Assembly: GCA_000169395.1 (NCBI GenBank)
Contig: AAXZ01000005.1
Span: 62,001 to 126,000, forward strand
Origin: Rhodobacteraceae bacterium HTCC2150
GTDB taxonomy: Bacteria; Pseudomonadota; Alphaproteobacteria; Rhodobacterales; Rhodobacteraceae
DNA length: 64,000 bases
Reading direction: 5' to 3'
In this document: positions 16,445 to 26,055 of the stretch, in pieces
How positions within the stretch are numbered: position 1 is the stretch's first letter
Layout of the letters: the number at the start of each line of letters is the position of its first letter
Notes under the pieces: model-generated
What the model was told of the DNA's origin: nothing
What the model saw: the letters and a program-made list of their open reading frames with translations, nothing else
The model's database searches: none
Made by a program: the position numbers and the translations under genes

Positions 16445-17791
16445 CTATGGGCACAGAAAATCGTTGAACACCGAAAAGATCATCATGCCCAGAACCAGTG
16501 CCATTCCGGCGGCAAAAAGCAATCTTAGCGCTTTTTCAGGTGGTGGGTTACCTGTCACAGCCTCATATGCATAAAACAGCAAATGCCCCCCATCCAACAC
16601 CGGAATTGGGAAAAGGTTCATCATGCCGATGGCCGTTGATAGAACGGCGATCAGAATGACGAAATCCAATATGCCATTTGATGCAACATTGCCCGACGTT
16701 TCAGCGATGCCAATTGGCCCCTGTAGGTTACAGGTACTGATTGCCCCACTCACGATATGTGAAAGTGCTGATAGGCTTCCTGTAACAATTGACCAGACCC
16801 GGCTTGCGCCATAGGAAACCGATCCCCAAACGCTGGGTGCCTCAAGCACAGGTTCAAACAGCGTGGAACCGCTGATTCCGATTAGCCAACGGGTTTCAAA
16901 GCCACCTTCTGGCAGCGGCAAATCAGAACGACGCGGTGCCAATTCGACGTCAAATTCAGTCGCGCCTTGCCCATCGGCATCTGCACGCCAGATTGTTAGG
17001 CGCATGGGTGCCCCATCAAGCTCCGCGACAATAGCCATAAGATTTTGGAATGTTGCCACAGGCGCATCATTAACGGCGATGATTACATCACCTTCCTCTA
17101 AACCGGCGTCTTCCGCAGCAGAACCAAAGGATACACGATCCACCAAAGCGGGGCTTGGGTTGGGGCCAGTTATGGCCATTGTCGCGCCTTTTCGTTCAAC
17201 AAGATAGTCAACTGTTGGCTGTTCAATCGTGTCGCTTTGGCTGAAAAACGCCTTGTAACTGTCAACTGGCACGCCATTCAGTTCCAAGATCAAATCACCT
17301 GCCTGAAGTTCGCTTACACCTGCTGGATTGTTTTTGATTGCGCCGATTTTGGGTTCATCAACAGGCAATCCACGTGACAATGCGATAACAGCGAAAATGA
17401 TGATCGTAAGCACAAAGTTAAAAACAGGGCCCGCAAGTACCGTCAGCGCGCGACGCCAAAGAGCAGCACCAAACATCGATTTGGCGGCATCTTCGTCGCT
17501 AAGGGCAGCGACAGCTTCGCCATCGGGTTGGCTTGCTGCATTCGCGTCACCTAAAAATTTTACGTATCCCCCAAAAGGCAGGGCCGCCAGTTGCCAACGT
17601 GTGCCGTGTTTGTCGTGACGTGAAAACAGGACGGGGCCAAACCCCAACGAAAATACTTCGGCTTTGATCCCACACCATCGACCAACAATGTAATGGCCGT
17701 ACTCATGCACCGTGACGATTATTGAAAGGGCAACAATAAAGGCCAATATCGCCCAAGAGAACCCACCAAAACCTGCTAATATGTCCGCCAT
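16445..17791 (-). CDS. rseP: site-2 metalloprotease RseP
   Basis: A 448-residue intramembrane zinc protease. The HExxH motif VHEYGH is at residues 28-33 in the first membrane span, the LDG motif (PVLDGGH, Asp400) in a C-terminal span. Two PDZ-like regions lie between: NPAGVSELQAGDLILELNG (about 175-195) and FGSAAEDAGLEEGDVIIAVND (about 235-255). RseP cleaves anti-sigma factors and leftover signal peptides in the inner membrane. It lies between dxr and bamA, the common alphaproteobacterial order. Confidence 0.95.
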   Translation of the reverse strand: MADILAGFGGFSWAILAFIVALSIIVTVHEYGHYIVGRWCGIKAEVFSLGFGPVLFSRHDKHGTRWQLAALPFGGYVKFLGDANAASQPDGEAVAALSDEDAAKSMFGAALWRRALTVLAGPVFNFVLTIIIFAVIALSRGLPVDEPKIGAIKNNPAGVSELQAGDLILELNGVPVDSYKAFFSQSDTIEQPTVDYLVERKGATMAITGPNPSPALVDRVSFGSAAEDAGLEEGDVIIAVNDAPVATFQNLMAIVAELDGAPMRLTIWRADADGQGATEFDVELAPRRSDLPLPEGGFETRWLIGISGSTLFEPVLEAPSVWGSVSYGASRVWSIVTGSLSALSHIVSGAISTCNLQGPIGIAETSGNVASNGILDFVILIAVLSTAIGMMNLFPIPVLDGGHLLFYAYEAVTGNPPPEKALRLLFAAGMALVLGMMIFSVFNDFLCP

Positions 17792-17809
17792 TTTCGCCCC
17801 GTTTTCCTA

Positions 17810-18964
17810 TTATTGTTTAACCAGCCTGCGGGCCAGTTGATCCATTTCAGCGACGTTTTCAAGGTTAACCGTGGCACTGGTAAGGCTGGATTCCGCCGAA
17901 ATCTTGGTGATCGCCAATTCTACTCGTTCAGCCATATCGCAAAATCCAATTTTGCGGGCCATGAACAGATCTAGTGCGGCCTCTTTGGCACCATTAAATG
18001 CGGCGCCCATTAGTCCGCCCATTTGCGCCACTTCACGCGCTAAACGCAGCGCTGGAAATCGCGTTTCGTCGGGTGCCTCAAACGTCAATGTACCTACGCG
18101 GGCCAAATCAAGACGCGCCACGGGTAAATCCAAACGAGATGGCCAATTTAACGCATAACCAATCGCATGGCGCATGTCCGACATTCCCATATGCGCCATC
18201 ACCGCGCCGTCCTTGAATGAAACCATGGCATGCACCAGAGATTGCGGATGAACCAGCACATCGATCTGATCCATTTCAACATCAAAAAATGCTTTGGTTT
18301 CCAAAACTTCCATGGCCTTGTTAAACATGCTTGCGCTGTCAATACTGATCCGTTGCCCCATTTCCCATGTTGGATGTGCCAAAGCCTGTTCCAAGGTTGC
18401 AGACGCCATTTCACTGGCGCTCCATGTTCTGAACGGGCCACCAGACGCAGTGATTGTGATCTTCTCAACAGCGCTGATGTCTTCGCCTACGAGTGCTTGG
18501 AAAATGGCGGAATGTTCGCTATCCACAGGCAGTAAACAGGCGTTATGTTTTGCCGTTAAGTCCATCACCAATGGGCCCGCTGCAACCAGCGTTTCTTTAT
18601 TGGCCAAGGCAAGGGTTGAGCCTTGTTTTAGAACTTCAATTCCTGGTGCCAGACCAGCATAGCCAATAATTGCCGACATGCCCCAATCAATGGGCTCCAT
18701 AGCTGCCGCGACGATGGCCTCAGCGCCAGACGCCACCTTGATTTCTGTGCCTGCGAGTGCATCCTTAAGATCCTGATAACATTCGTCATGCGCCGTAACG
18801 GCCACTTTTGCATTTAATGCTTGGGCTTGTTGTGCCAAATCCGAAATATTTCGACCACCTGTTAGGGCGACCACATCATAGTCTTCTGGTTTTCGGGCAA
18901 TCAGATCAACAGTATTTTGACCGATTGAACCGGTCGAGCCGAAAATCGAAACCTTACGGGTCAT
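17810..18964 (-). CDS. dxr: 1-deoxy-D-xylulose 5-phosphate reductoisomerase
   Basis: A 384-residue DXR, which makes 2-C-methyl-D-erythritol 4-phosphate from DXP with NADPH, the committed step of the MEP isoprenoid route. The start KVSIFGSTGSIGQNTVDLI is the NADPH-binding signature; LANKETLVAAG, PVDSEHSAIFQ and ASGGPFR (catalytic loop region) are all present. Its start overlaps the cdsA stop by 4 bases (TCAT at 18961-18964). Its product feeds UppS encoded two genes upstream. Confidence 0.95.
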   Translation of the reverse strand: MTRKVSIFGSTGSIGQNTVDLIARKPEDYDVVALTGGRNISDLAQQAQALNAKVAVTAHDECYQDLKDALAGTEIKVASGAEAIVAAAMEPIDWGMSAIIGYAGLAPGIEVLKQGSTLALANKETLVAAGPLVMDLTAKHNACLLPVDSEHSAIFQALVGEDISAVEKITITASGGPFRTWSASEMASATLEQALAHPTWEMGQRISIDSASMFNKAMEVLETKAFFDVEMDQIDVLVHPQSLVHAMVSFKDGAVMAHMGMSDMRHAIGYALNWPSRLDLPVARLDLARVGTLTFEAPDETRFPALRLAREVAQMGGLMGAAFNGAKEAALDLFMARKIGFCDMAERVELAITKISAESSLTSATVNLENVAEMDQLARRLVKQ

Positions 18965-19767
18965 CGGATAGAGATACCTGGCACATCAACAAATATCGCG
19001 ACCAGTAGCATGAACAGCACCGCACCAAGAACACCGTCGAAACGGTCAAACATACCGCCATGTCCGGGAATAAGGGATGAACTGTCTTTCACGCCAACCT
19101 TACGTTTTAGCGCACTTTCGGCGATGTCACCAAGTTGGCTTGCAAAGGCCAACAAGACCGAAATCCACAACAAATCCCATCCAGCGCGTGTAAACGACAG
19201 GAATAAGGCACCAACACCGAGGGCACCAACCCATCCTGCAATGGTACCGGACCACGTCTTTTTAGGGCTGACCTTAGGCCAAAATTTGGGGCCGCCAAAA
19301 ATACGCCCAGCAAAATAGCCCGCAATATCAGTTACGATCACCACCAAAACCAGCCAAAACAACCATGTGCCACCATGATCCGCGCGAAAACCAACAAGCC
19401 CGATACCTGCAGTTAAAAGGGCAATCACAAAAATGGCAAATAGCGCGCGGTTATTGGCGAAATTCAACATCCCAAAGACCGCGAATAAACACGTCAGAAG
19501 CGACAGAACCTTAAGGGGTATGGTTGGGGCGGCTAAAACGAGTGCGCCGCCGAAAATGCCATAAAGCACGGAAAGATATGAAATTTTCGGTGATAACATT
19601 TGGGAGAGTTCCCAAATCATGATGCCGATCACAATGGCAATGAGGCCATGAAACCAAATGCCACCTAGGTGAATAGCCGTCACGCCAAGGGCCGCCATCA
19701 ACGCACCGGAAATGACACGCGGCGCTAAATCAGCCCAAAGACCGGAATTACTTACAGTTTTGTTCAT
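18961..19767 (-). CDS. cdsA: phosphatidate cytidylyltransferase
   Basis: A 268-residue integral membrane protein with about seven spans that makes CDP-diacylglycerol from CTP and phosphatidate. The C-terminal signature is visible: SQLGDIAESALKRKVGVKDSSSLIPGHGGMFDRFD in pieces, with its conserved D-x-x-E-S-x-x-K-R and PGHGG-x-x-D-R-x-D. It overlaps uppS upstream and dxr downstream by 4 bases each, indicating tight coupling. Confidence 0.94.
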   Translation of the reverse strand: MNKTVSNSGLWADLAPRVISGALMAALGVTAIHLGGIWFHGLIAIVIGIMIWELSQMLSPKISYLSVLYGIFGGALVLAAPTIPLKVLSLLTCLFAVFGMLNFANNRALFAIFVIALLTAGIGLVGFRADHGGTWLFWLVLVVIVTDIAGYFAGRIFGGPKFWPKVSPKKTWSGTIAGWVGALGVGALFLSFTRAGWDLLWISVLLAFASQLGDIAESALKRKVGVKDSSSLIPGHGGMFDRFDGVLGAVLFMLLVAIFVDVPGISIR

Positions 19768-20480
19768 GCACTTACGGCCCCAAAACGCCGGCTACGGCCA
19801 GCATATTGTTCAATCAAACCTTGGAAAATTTCCGGTGTAAAATCTGGCCACAAAGTATCGATGAATTCATATTCAGCATAGGCCGATTGCCATAATAGGA
19901 AATTTGAAATTCGTGCCTCGCCGGATGTTCGGATCACCAGATCAGGATCGGGCAAGAAACACGTATCCAAATACCGCGCCAATGTCGTTTCATCGACGGT
20001 TTCAGGATCAATTTTACCCAAGGCCACATCGCGGGCCATACGTCGAGACGCACGTGCCACCTCATCGCGCCCCCCGTAATTCAACGCGATCGTCAAATCG
20101 GTAAGCGTGTTGGCCTTGGTCAACTCTTCAACTTCATCCATCAACTCGCGCAATTTGCGATCCAACTTGATACGGTCACCGATGAAACGAACCCGCACAC
20201 CCTGGCGCATGAATTCTTGCATTTCTTTCGCAATATAGCGGCGAAACAGGGCCATAAGCCCCGCAACTTCGGTTTGGGTACGCTTCCAGTTTTCGGTGGA
20301 AAAGGCGAAAATCGACACGTAACGCACGCCCAAGTCAGGGCACGCTTCGACAATTTCCCGCACGCGCCGTGCACCGGCTTGGTGACCAAATAGTCTTGGC
20401 CGCCCCTTTTGCACAGCCCAACGCCCGTTGCCATCCATAATGATGGCGACATGGTTTGGTCCTGTTTTCTGATCAGACAT
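19764..20480 (-). CDS. uppS: undecaprenyl pyrophosphate synthase (isoprenyl transferase)
   Basis: A 238-residue cis-prenyltransferase that builds the C55 lipid carrier for peptidoglycan and polysaccharides. HVAIIMDGNGRWA carries the catalytic Asp. YVSIFAFSTENWKR, ALNYGGRDE, DLVIRTSGEARISNFLLWQSAYAE-type segments follow. I start at ATG 20480, with GGAAAGGGTGCTG upstream; the frame is open for 71 more codons into frr but that part is not homologous. It overlaps cdsA by 4 bases. Confidence 0.94.
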   Translation of the reverse strand: MSDQKTGPNHVAIIMDGNGRWAVQKGRPRLFGHQAGARRVREIVEACPDLGVRYVSIFAFSTENWKRTQTEVAGLMALFRRYIAKEMQEFMRQGVRVRFIGDRIKLDRKLRELMDEVEELTKANTLTDLTIALNYGGRDEVARASRRMARDVALGKIDPETVDETTLARYLDTCFLPDPDLVIRTSGEARISNFLLWQSAYAEYEFIDTLWPDFTPEIFQGLIEQYAGRSRRFGAVSA

Positions 20481-20496
20481 CAGCACCCTTTCCGGG

Positions 20497-21063
20497 TTAA
20501 ACCTGCATAATCTCTTCTTGCTTGGCCGCCAAGCTTGCGTCGACTGCCGCAATAGCGGCGTCTGTGACCTCTTGAATTTCATCGGCCCAGATTTTTTGAT
20601 CATCCTCACCCATGCCATTACCTTTGGCTTTTTTGATCTGATCCATGCCGTCACGACGTACGTTGCGAACCGCAACTTTCGCACTTTCGGCATATTGTGC
20701 AGCGACTTTCGTCAATTCACGACGACGTTCTTCGTTTAGTTCTGGGATTGGCAAACGAATTATTGTGCCATCAACAACTGGGTTAATGCCCAGACCACTT
20801 TCACGAATGGCTTTTTCAACGGCCTGAACCATTGTTTTGTCCCAAACGTTGATCGTCAACATCCGTGGTTCTGGCACATTTACTGTACCGACTTGGTTAA
20901 TGGGTGTGCGTTGGCCGTATGCCTCGACTGAAATAGGATCAAGCATCGTGGCGGCCGCGCGACCTGTGCGCAGGGTTTGAAATTCTGACTTAAGGCTGGT
21001 CATAGCGCCATCCATGCGTCGTTTCAGATCATCTACGTCAATGTCTAGGTCGTCTTGTGCCAT
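20497..21063 (-). CDS. frr: ribosome recycling factor
   Basis: A 188-residue RRF, which with EF-G splits post-termination ribosomes. [28 protein letters not shown] begins the three-helix bundle; [25 protein letters not shown] is the beta/alpha domain; and [14 protein letters not shown] is the conserved C-terminal helix. It sits 16 bases upstream of uppS and downstream of pyrH, a standard gene order. Confidence 0.96.
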   Translation of the reverse strand: MAQDDLDIDVDDLKRRMDGAMTSLKSEFQTLRTGRAAATMLDPISVEAYGQRTPINQVGTVNVPEPRMLTINVWDKTMVQAVEKAIRESGLGINPVVDGTIIRLPIPELNEERRRELTKVAAQYAESAKVAVRNVRRDGMDQIKKAKGNGMGEDDQKIWADEIQEVTDAAIAAVDASLAAKQEEIMQV

Positions 21064-21129
21064 GGTTTTTCACTCTTTTACGTTGGGCTGGAAATACAGC
21101 CAGCTTTGATTGTTAGCTCAGGTATAACG

Positions 21130-21867
21130 TTAACCGCCAACCTTTGTATAGGTTCCCTTGCCTTCCATGATGGTGCAAAATCCGCCGGGCTCATCTAGTG
21201 AAAACACAAGGATCGGCAAATTATTGTCACGCGCAAGGGCAATGGCGGATGCATCCATAACCTTTAGGTTCTTTTGCAATACATCATCATAAGAAATTTC
21301 GTCATAACGGACGGCATCGTCAAACTTGGCAGGATCTTTGTCATAAACACCGTCGACTTTAGTGCCCTTGATGATCGCCTGACAGCTCATTTCGCTGGCG
21401 CGAAGCGTGGCTGCTGTATCGGTTGTGAAATACGGATTGCCTGTGCCTGCGGCAAAAATCACCACCCGCTTTTTCTCAAGGTGGCGCACTGCGCGGCGAC
21501 GAATGTAAGGCTCGCAAACCTGATCCATTGGAATGGCTGAAACAACGCGTGTGTGAATATCCAGTGCCTCAAGGGCGGATTGCATCGCCAGCGCGTTCAT
21601 TACTGTGGCCAACATGCCCATATAATCGGCTGTTGTGCGTTCCATACCCTGCGCGCTGCCTTGCAAACCGCGGAAGATGTTTCCGCCGCCAATAACCATG
21701 CAAATCTCAATCCCAAGGTCATGAACACGCTGTACTTCGGCGGCAATTCTTTCAACAGTCGGCGGATTAAGACCAAACCCTTGGTCCCCCATCAACGCCT
21801 CGCCAGAAATTTTTAACATGACCCTCTTGTAAGACGTGTCGCTGTTGGCAGAAGATGCAGCTGTCAT
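21130..21867 (-). CDS. pyrH: UMP kinase
   Basis: A 245-residue amino-acid-kinase-fold enzyme that phosphorylates UMP to UDP. It has [18 protein letters not shown] near the start, [43 protein letters not shown] and the C-terminal GTYTKVGG tail. I start at 21867 because GGAAAGG precedes that ATG by 8 bases; the upstream ATG at 21903 lacks such a signal. It is first in the minus-strand run and divergent from miaA. Confidence 0.94.
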   Translation of the reverse strand: MTAASSANSDTSYKRVMLKISGEALMGDQGFGLNPPTVERIAAEVQRVHDLGIEICMVIGGGNIFRGLQGSAQGMERTTADYMGMLATVMNALAMQSALEALDIHTRVVSAIPMDQVCEPYIRRRAVRHLEKKRVVIFAAGTGNPYFTTDTAATLRASEMSCQAIIKGTKVDGVYDKDPAKFDDAVRYDEISYDDVLQKNLKVMDASAIALARDNNLPILVFSLDEPGGFCTIMEGKGTYTKVGG

Positions 21868-22003
21868 ATCGGGCCTTTCCGGGCTGTTTTTTTGAGTGTG
21901 CAAAGAATGTCTGAAAACACCGCTAACCGCAACGCCTTAGACCCGCTTTCACGCGGATTATTTTCGGTATCGTTCACTTTTTTTGTTAATGAATTGAATT
22001 TTG

Positions 22004-22882
22004 ATGTTTGACCTTACACAAATCAGACCTGATCAGCCGGTTTTAATCGCTGGCCCCACCGCCTCTGGCAAATCATCCCTTGCCTTAGAGATTGCGCAAA
22101 ATCAGGGCGGCATGATTGTAAACGCCGATGCATTACAGGTTTTTTCCAATTGGCGCGTGTTAACGGCAAGACCACCTGCAGAAGAAGAGGCACTGGCCCC
22201 CCATCGTTTGTACGGCCATGTTTCAGGTGATGCACTTTATTCAGTCGGCGAATGGCTGCGTGATGTTTCATCGCTTTTGCAAAATGAAACGCAAAGACCA
22301 ATAATTGTTGGCGGTACTGGACTGTATTTCAGGGCCCTAACCGAGGGGTTGGTAGAAATTCCCGCAATTTCACCGCAATGGCGTATTAAAAGCGAAAGTA
22401 TCTTAGAAAACACCGGCATCGCTGGCTTGCTTTCCGAATTGGACGAAAAAACCCGCAGTCGAATAGACATTCAAAACCCTAAACGTGTTCAACGCGCATG
22501 GGAGGTTTTAAAAGAAACAAATCAGGGCATTGCGGATTGGCAAGATGCGACCCCTGCCCCTTTATTGGCGTTGCAAAACTGTTTTCCCATCGTTTTGGAC
22601 ACAAAAAAGCCATGGTTGAACGAACGGATAGATCGTCGTTTTGACATGATGATTTCAGGCGGCGCGCTAGAGGAAGCCAAGGCCAATTTACCGAACTGGA
22701 ACCCAATTCTTCCATCTGCCAAAGCCATAGGTGCAGCTGAATTAATTGCTTACTTACAAGGAGATATGGAATTAGGCGCCGCGATTGAGGCCGCAAAAAC
22801 CGGCACGCATCAATATGCCAAGAGACAGCGAACATGGTTCAGAAAACGCATGAAAGACTGGCATCACTTTGATCCTGCGTAA
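22004..22882 (+). CDS. miaA: tRNA dimethylallyltransferase
   Basis: A 292-residue MiaA that adds a dimethylallyl group to A37 of tRNAs reading UNN codons. The P-loop is GPTASGKSSLA (about residues 17-27); NADALQVFSNWRVLTARP matches the substrate-binding DSMQVYR-type segment with Ala and Phe variants; GGTGLYFRAL, and AIGAAELIAYLQG and YAKRQRTWFRKR at the end complete the family pattern. ATG 22004 is preferred over the TTG at 22001; the Shine-Dalgarno is weak. Slight variants such as 'NADALQVF' instead of DSMQVY are typical of Rhodobacterales. Confidence 0.92.
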   Translation: MFDLTQIRPDQPVLIAGPTASGKSSLALEIAQNQGGMIVNADALQVFSNWRVLTARPPAEEEALAPHRLYGHVSGDALYSVGEWLRDVSSLLQNETQRPIIVGGTGLYFRALTEGLVEIPAISPQWRIKSESILENTGIAGLLSELDEKTRSRIDIQNPKRVQRAWEVLKETNQGIADWQDATPAPLLALQNCFPIVLDTKKPWLNERIDRRFDMMISGGALEEAKANLPNWNPILPSAKAIGAAELIAYLQGDMELGAAIEAAKTGTHQYAKRQRTWFRKRMKDWHHFDPA

Positions 22883-22995
22883 CAATTCTGCAACGACACT
22901 TTTAGCAACCGAATCGCCTGATTCATTTCCATTTTGATTTTTTACGCTTTGCCAGCCAATATGCTGAAAAACAAAGACAAAACGGCAGGCAGAAT

Positions 22996-23811
22996 ATGTA
23001 TCTTAAACAGGACACCCCTTTAGGGGGATTGCGCTATGTTGCACTTCAGCAATTGGCGCGTGGCGGCACATGGCGCACCGAGGCGATGCGCAGCTATCCC
23101 TTTCCTGTTTTGTTGTGCTTTACAAAGGGTCAAGGCCGCCTAACGATCAATGGCGTGCGCTATGGATATGCCGCAAATACCCTTGTGATTATTCCCAGCC
23201 ACGCGATGCATGGCTTTGAATGCGGGCGTACCACCTCTGGTCACGCACTGTTCTTATCAAACGCCACCAGCCTATCCAGTTTTGAAGAACAAGCCATTTT
23301 GCGATTGCCATTGATGGCGGATCAGCACGAGTTGACAGACTTTCTGGAAAACATTGGCCAAGAACTGGATGTTCAAAACACAGGTTATGAACAAGTTTGC
23401 AAATCAATCATTGAATTGATGGCGATTTGGGTCGAACGCAAGCTGGAAAATGTGGAACCGAAAGGACGTTCTGGTGCCGCTTACCGATTGGCCGCCTCAT
23501 ATAGTCAATTATTGGAACAAGATTTTAACACCGGGAAAACCGTTGCGGCATATGCCGAAAAATTAGGCATTACCCCCACGCATCTATCCCGTGCTTGTCG
23601 CGAAACCTGTGGTCGCCCAGCTTCTTCATTGTTGTTGGATCGGATTTTCTTTGAAGCACGTAAAATGCTATCAGAAACCGCCCTCCCGATCAAAGATATC
23701 GCTGCGGGCCTTGGGTTTCGATCTGCCGCTTATTTTACGCGTGCCTTTTCGCAACGTGTGGGCAGCACCCCGAGTGAGTTTCGCCGCACATCAATGCCAC
23801 GGTTAAACTAG
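22996..23811 (+). CDS. AraC-family transcriptional regulator
   Basis: A 271-residue regulator. The N-terminal half is a cupin-like sensor domain (GQGRLTINGVRYGYAANTLVIIPSHAMHGFE, about residues 50-80). The C-terminal half holds two HTH units: AAYAEKLGITPTHLSRACRE (about 178-197) and the signature IKDIAAGLGFRSAAYFTRAFSQRVGSTPSEFR (about 230-261, in pieces). The inducer is unknown. It stands alone downstream of miaA, and the gene at 23840 is convergent to it. No binding site was identified. Confidence 0.88.
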   Translation: MYLKQDTPLGGLRYVALQQLARGGTWRTEAMRSYPFPVLLCFTKGQGRLTINGVRYGYAANTLVIIPSHAMHGFECGRTTSGHALFLSNATSLSSFEEQAILRLPLMADQHELTDFLENIGQELDVQNTGYEQVCKSIIELMAIWVERKLENVEPKGRSGAAYRLAASYSQLLEQDFNTGKTVAAYAEKLGITPTHLSRACRETCGRPASSLLLDRIFFEARKMLSETALPIKDIAAGLGFRSAAYFTRAFSQRVGSTPSEFRRTSMPRLN

Positions 23812-23839
23812 TAAAATTCAACTTAAATCAGTTCAGTTT

Positions 23840-24352
23840 TCAACGGTTCTCTAAAAATTCTTGCGCATCCAATATCGTGGCGGCCATTGCGTCTATGAAA
23901 CCAGGCGCTGTAATGTCGATGAATTCAGACGGTGTCGTTTCATCAATTTCCACAAATCCATCAGGCTCTTTCAGCGTGGCAAGTGCAGCCGGGGATTTAA
24001 CCAATTCACGGTAACTGGCCCCTTGCCCATGTTTTAGCACATTCACGACCAGATAATTCTGCTGAACCCTATCGGCCAAATCACGTTTGTTTTCTGAAAC
24101 CAATAAGGCCGCTAGTTTTTTGGAAAATGGCCCGCGCTTAAAGTGATGTTGCATCCGTTTTTCAAACAACGAAAACATATCAACCGCCGCGCGTTCCAGC
24201 GACACCACTAATGATTGCCATTCTGTGACGACTTCGTCCCCCGCATCTAACGCTTCGGGCAAAGTTCCAATTTCCGCAATCCGAACCTCTGTCGCCTTGG
24301 CCTCTTTTTGGACCTTAGCAATTAGATCAGATAAACTCTCGGACGCAGACAT
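23840..24352 (-). CDS. hypothetical protein, helical, 170 residues
   Basis: I do not recognise a family. The product is soluble and mostly alpha-helical with an acidic C-terminus: a first helix SLSDLIAKVQKEAKATEVRIAEI, a second with WQSLVVSLERAAVDMFSLFEKRM, then an uncharged SPAALATLKEPDGFVEI, and a final FIDAMAATILDAQEFLENR. No signal peptide. The start at 24352 is chosen because AAGGAG lies 7 bases upstream; a nearby ATG at 24358 is too close to that sequence and longer upstream starts lack it. It is divergent from uspA, with an FNR-type box in the shared gap about 117-130 bases upstream, so it might be co-regulated. Confidence 0.6.
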   Translation of the reverse strand: MSASESLSDLIAKVQKEAKATEVRIAEIGTLPEALDAGDEVVTEWQSLVVSLERAAVDMFSLFEKRMQHHFKRGPFSKKLAALLVSENKRDLADRVQQNYLVVNVLKHGQGASYRELVKSPAALATLKEPDGFVEIDETTPSEFIDITAPGFIDAMAATILDAQEFLENR

Positions 24353-24468
24353 GGACATTCTCCTTTTGGTTTGTTCTCCTTTAATCCAATTCGTTGGAAA
24401 TGATAATGGCGGATTGGTTGAATTCATCGAATTACCTATTTTACGGTGATGCAGGGCGTTCATTTCCC

Positions 24469-24482
24469 TTGATATAGGTCAA
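24469..24482 (+). promoter_or_regulatory. FNR/FnrL-type box upstream of uspA
   Basis: TTGATATAGGTCAA is an inverted repeat with half-sites TTGAT and GTCAA separated by 4 bases, one base off the FNR consensus TTGAT-N4-ATCAA. Its centre is 66 bases before the uspA ATG, fitting a class II site near -41.5 if transcription starts about 24517. UspA genes in related bacteria are often under FnrL, which is a known pattern; control here is inferred. Confidence 0.65.
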
Positions 24483-24541
24483 TGCGATGTCATTTGCCGT
24501 GTCCTAACATGCTTCCCATGCAATCAACGAAAGGAAACAAA

Positions 24542-24988
24542 ATGTTTAACAAAATAGTTGTGGGTATCGACGGTTCTGAAACTTCGGAAAATGCGTTGAA
24601 GGCCGCTTGCGAAATGGCGTCGAAATTCGGTTCAGAGTTGCACCTCATTCACACGCCACAACCCAAAACAGTTGCTTTTGCTATGGGGGCGGTTGCTGGC
24701 TATCACACTGTTACAACCATGCCCGCGCCCGAAGAAGTTGAAAAAGCGGGAAACAAAATCTTGGATTCTGGCAAAGACATTGCCAAAAAACATGGGCAAA
24801 CCATCCATCAAACCTATTTGGGTGCTGGCGATCCGGCCAGTGAAATCACCGACTGTGCCGAAAAGTGTGGCGCGGATCTAATTGTTACTGGGCGCCGTGG
24901 ATTGGGCAACCTAAGCGCATTAATACAAGGCAGTACCTCGTTGAAAATAAATCATATTGCAAAATGTGCTTGTTTGAGTGTTATCTAA
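24542..24988 (+). CDS. universal stress protein, UspA family
   Basis: A 148-residue single-domain Usp. It begins with FNKIVVGIDGSETSENALKAACEMA (Asp of VGIDGS binds ATP), and near the end has the ATP-binding pattern GRRGLGNLSALIQGSTSLKI, i.e. G-x2-G-x9-G-S/T, so it probably binds ATP. Usps help cells survive starvation, low oxygen and other stress. The start at ATG 24542 has AAAGGA six bases upstream; the frame is open upstream but that part is not homologous. An FNR-type box lies 60 bases before the ATG and a long hairpin follows the stop. Confidence 0.93.
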   Translation: MFNKIVVGIDGSETSENALKAACEMASKFGSELHLIHTPQPKTVAFAMGAVAGYHTVTTMPAPEEVEKAGNKILDSGKDIAKKHGQTIHQTYLGAGDPASEITDCAEKCGADLIVTGRRGLGNLSALIQGSTSLKINHIAKCACLSVI

Positions 24989-24996
24989 TATGCCGC

Positions 24997-25029
24997 ATAA
25001 ACTATGGCGCCACCCGCGCCATAGTTTAT
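24997..25029 (+). terminator. 14-bp perfect stem-loop after uspA
   Basis: ATAAACTATGGCGC (24997-25010) pairs perfectly with GCGCCATAGTTTAT (25016-25029) over a 5-base CACCC loop. It starts 8 bases after the uspA stop. There is no clean T-run, so it is a terminator or an mRNA 3'-end stabiliser. Confidence 0.6.
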
Positions 25030-25106
25030 CCATCAATTTTCGCCTACCTTCGAGGCATCGCTTACTATATCCAGAGTGAAAACCAGATGCCTCGGAGATT
25101 GATAAA

Positions 25107-26054
25107 ATGAATGACGCCGCAAATGAAATTATCCTGCACAACTATCCACAATCGCCCGTCGCTGAGAAAGCGCGCGTGGCCTTGGGCATTAAAGGATTAG
25201 CATGGCGGTCTGTTGAAATTCCGCGCCTTACGCCAAAGCCGATGTTGACCAAACTTACAGGTGGATACCGACGTACGCCCGTTATGCAAATTGGCGCGGA
25301 CATCTATTGTGATTCACAGTGTATTTTGCGCGAATTGGAACACCGTCATCCTTCGCCTTCGTTTTTTCCAACTGCGGAAGCTGGAATGATGTGGTGGCTC
25401 AGTCGATGGACAGATGGTGCCTTGTTTGACTTGACGGTTAAGGTTGTGTTGGGGTCAGCAGGCGATGCATTGCCCAAAGATTTTGCACAGGATCGTGGGC
25501 GTCTGTATCTAGGCGAAAACTGGGCAGATGGGTTACGTGCGGCTAATGCTGCCCTACCCCATTTGGCCGCGCAATTGCGGGCACCTTTAAGCTGGGCCAA
25601 CGATCAACTATCCGACAACAGGAAATTTTTGCTGGGCGATAACCCTGCTGCTATTGATGCGCAGCTCTACCATCTGACGTGGTTTTTGCGCGGACGCTGG
25701 GATCAGGGGCCAAAATTCTTATCCGAATTCAAATATCTTGAACGGTGGGAAAACACGGTCCATGCAATTGGACATGGTACAATGACCGACCTGTCACCAG
25801 AGGATGCCATTGAACGCGCGGCAAGTTGCACGCCGTGCACATTGCCCGCGACTGATCCGTTTGATCCGCAAGGATTAACGCCTGGAATGCAGGTTACCGT
25901 TTCACCCGACCTTAATGGCGGCGAACAACCTGTTGAGGGCGAAATTGTTTCGGCCACTGTCGACACCATCAGTATATTGCGCCACGAAACAGACGTGGGT
26001 GCCATTGGCGTCCATTTTCCACGTGCCGGTTACCGCGTTGATATCACAGGCTAA
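25107..26054 (+). CDS. glutathione S-transferase family protein
   Basis: A 315-residue protein with an N-terminal thioredoxin-like GST domain (EIILHNYPQSPVAEKARVALGIKGLAWRSVEIPRL-type strand-helix start; GGYRRTPVMQIGADIYCDSQCILREL, about residues 52-78, holds the cis-Pro and the DSQxI glutathione-binding motif). The middle is the all-helical C-terminal GST domain. A further beta-rich domain of about 80 residues follows (MQVTVSPDLNGGEQPVEGEIVSATVDT), longer than a standard 200-230-residue GST. Substrate is unknown. Start is ATG 25107 with CGGAG upstream. It converges on the MBL gene, one base apart. Confidence 0.78.
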   Translation: MNDAANEIILHNYPQSPVAEKARVALGIKGLAWRSVEIPRLTPKPMLTKLTGGYRRTPVMQIGADIYCDSQCILRELEHRHPSPSFFPTAEAGMMWWLSRWTDGALFDLTVKVVLGSAGDALPKDFAQDRGRLYLGENWADGLRAANAALPHLAAQLRAPLSWANDQLSDNRKFLLGDNPAAIDAQLYHLTWFLRGRWDQGPKFLSEFKYLERWENTVHAIGHGTMTDLSPEDAIERAASCTPCTLPATDPFDPQGLTPGMQVTVSPDLNGGEQPVEGEIVSATVDTISILRHETDVGAIGVHFPRAGYRVDITG

Positions 26055-26055
26055 A

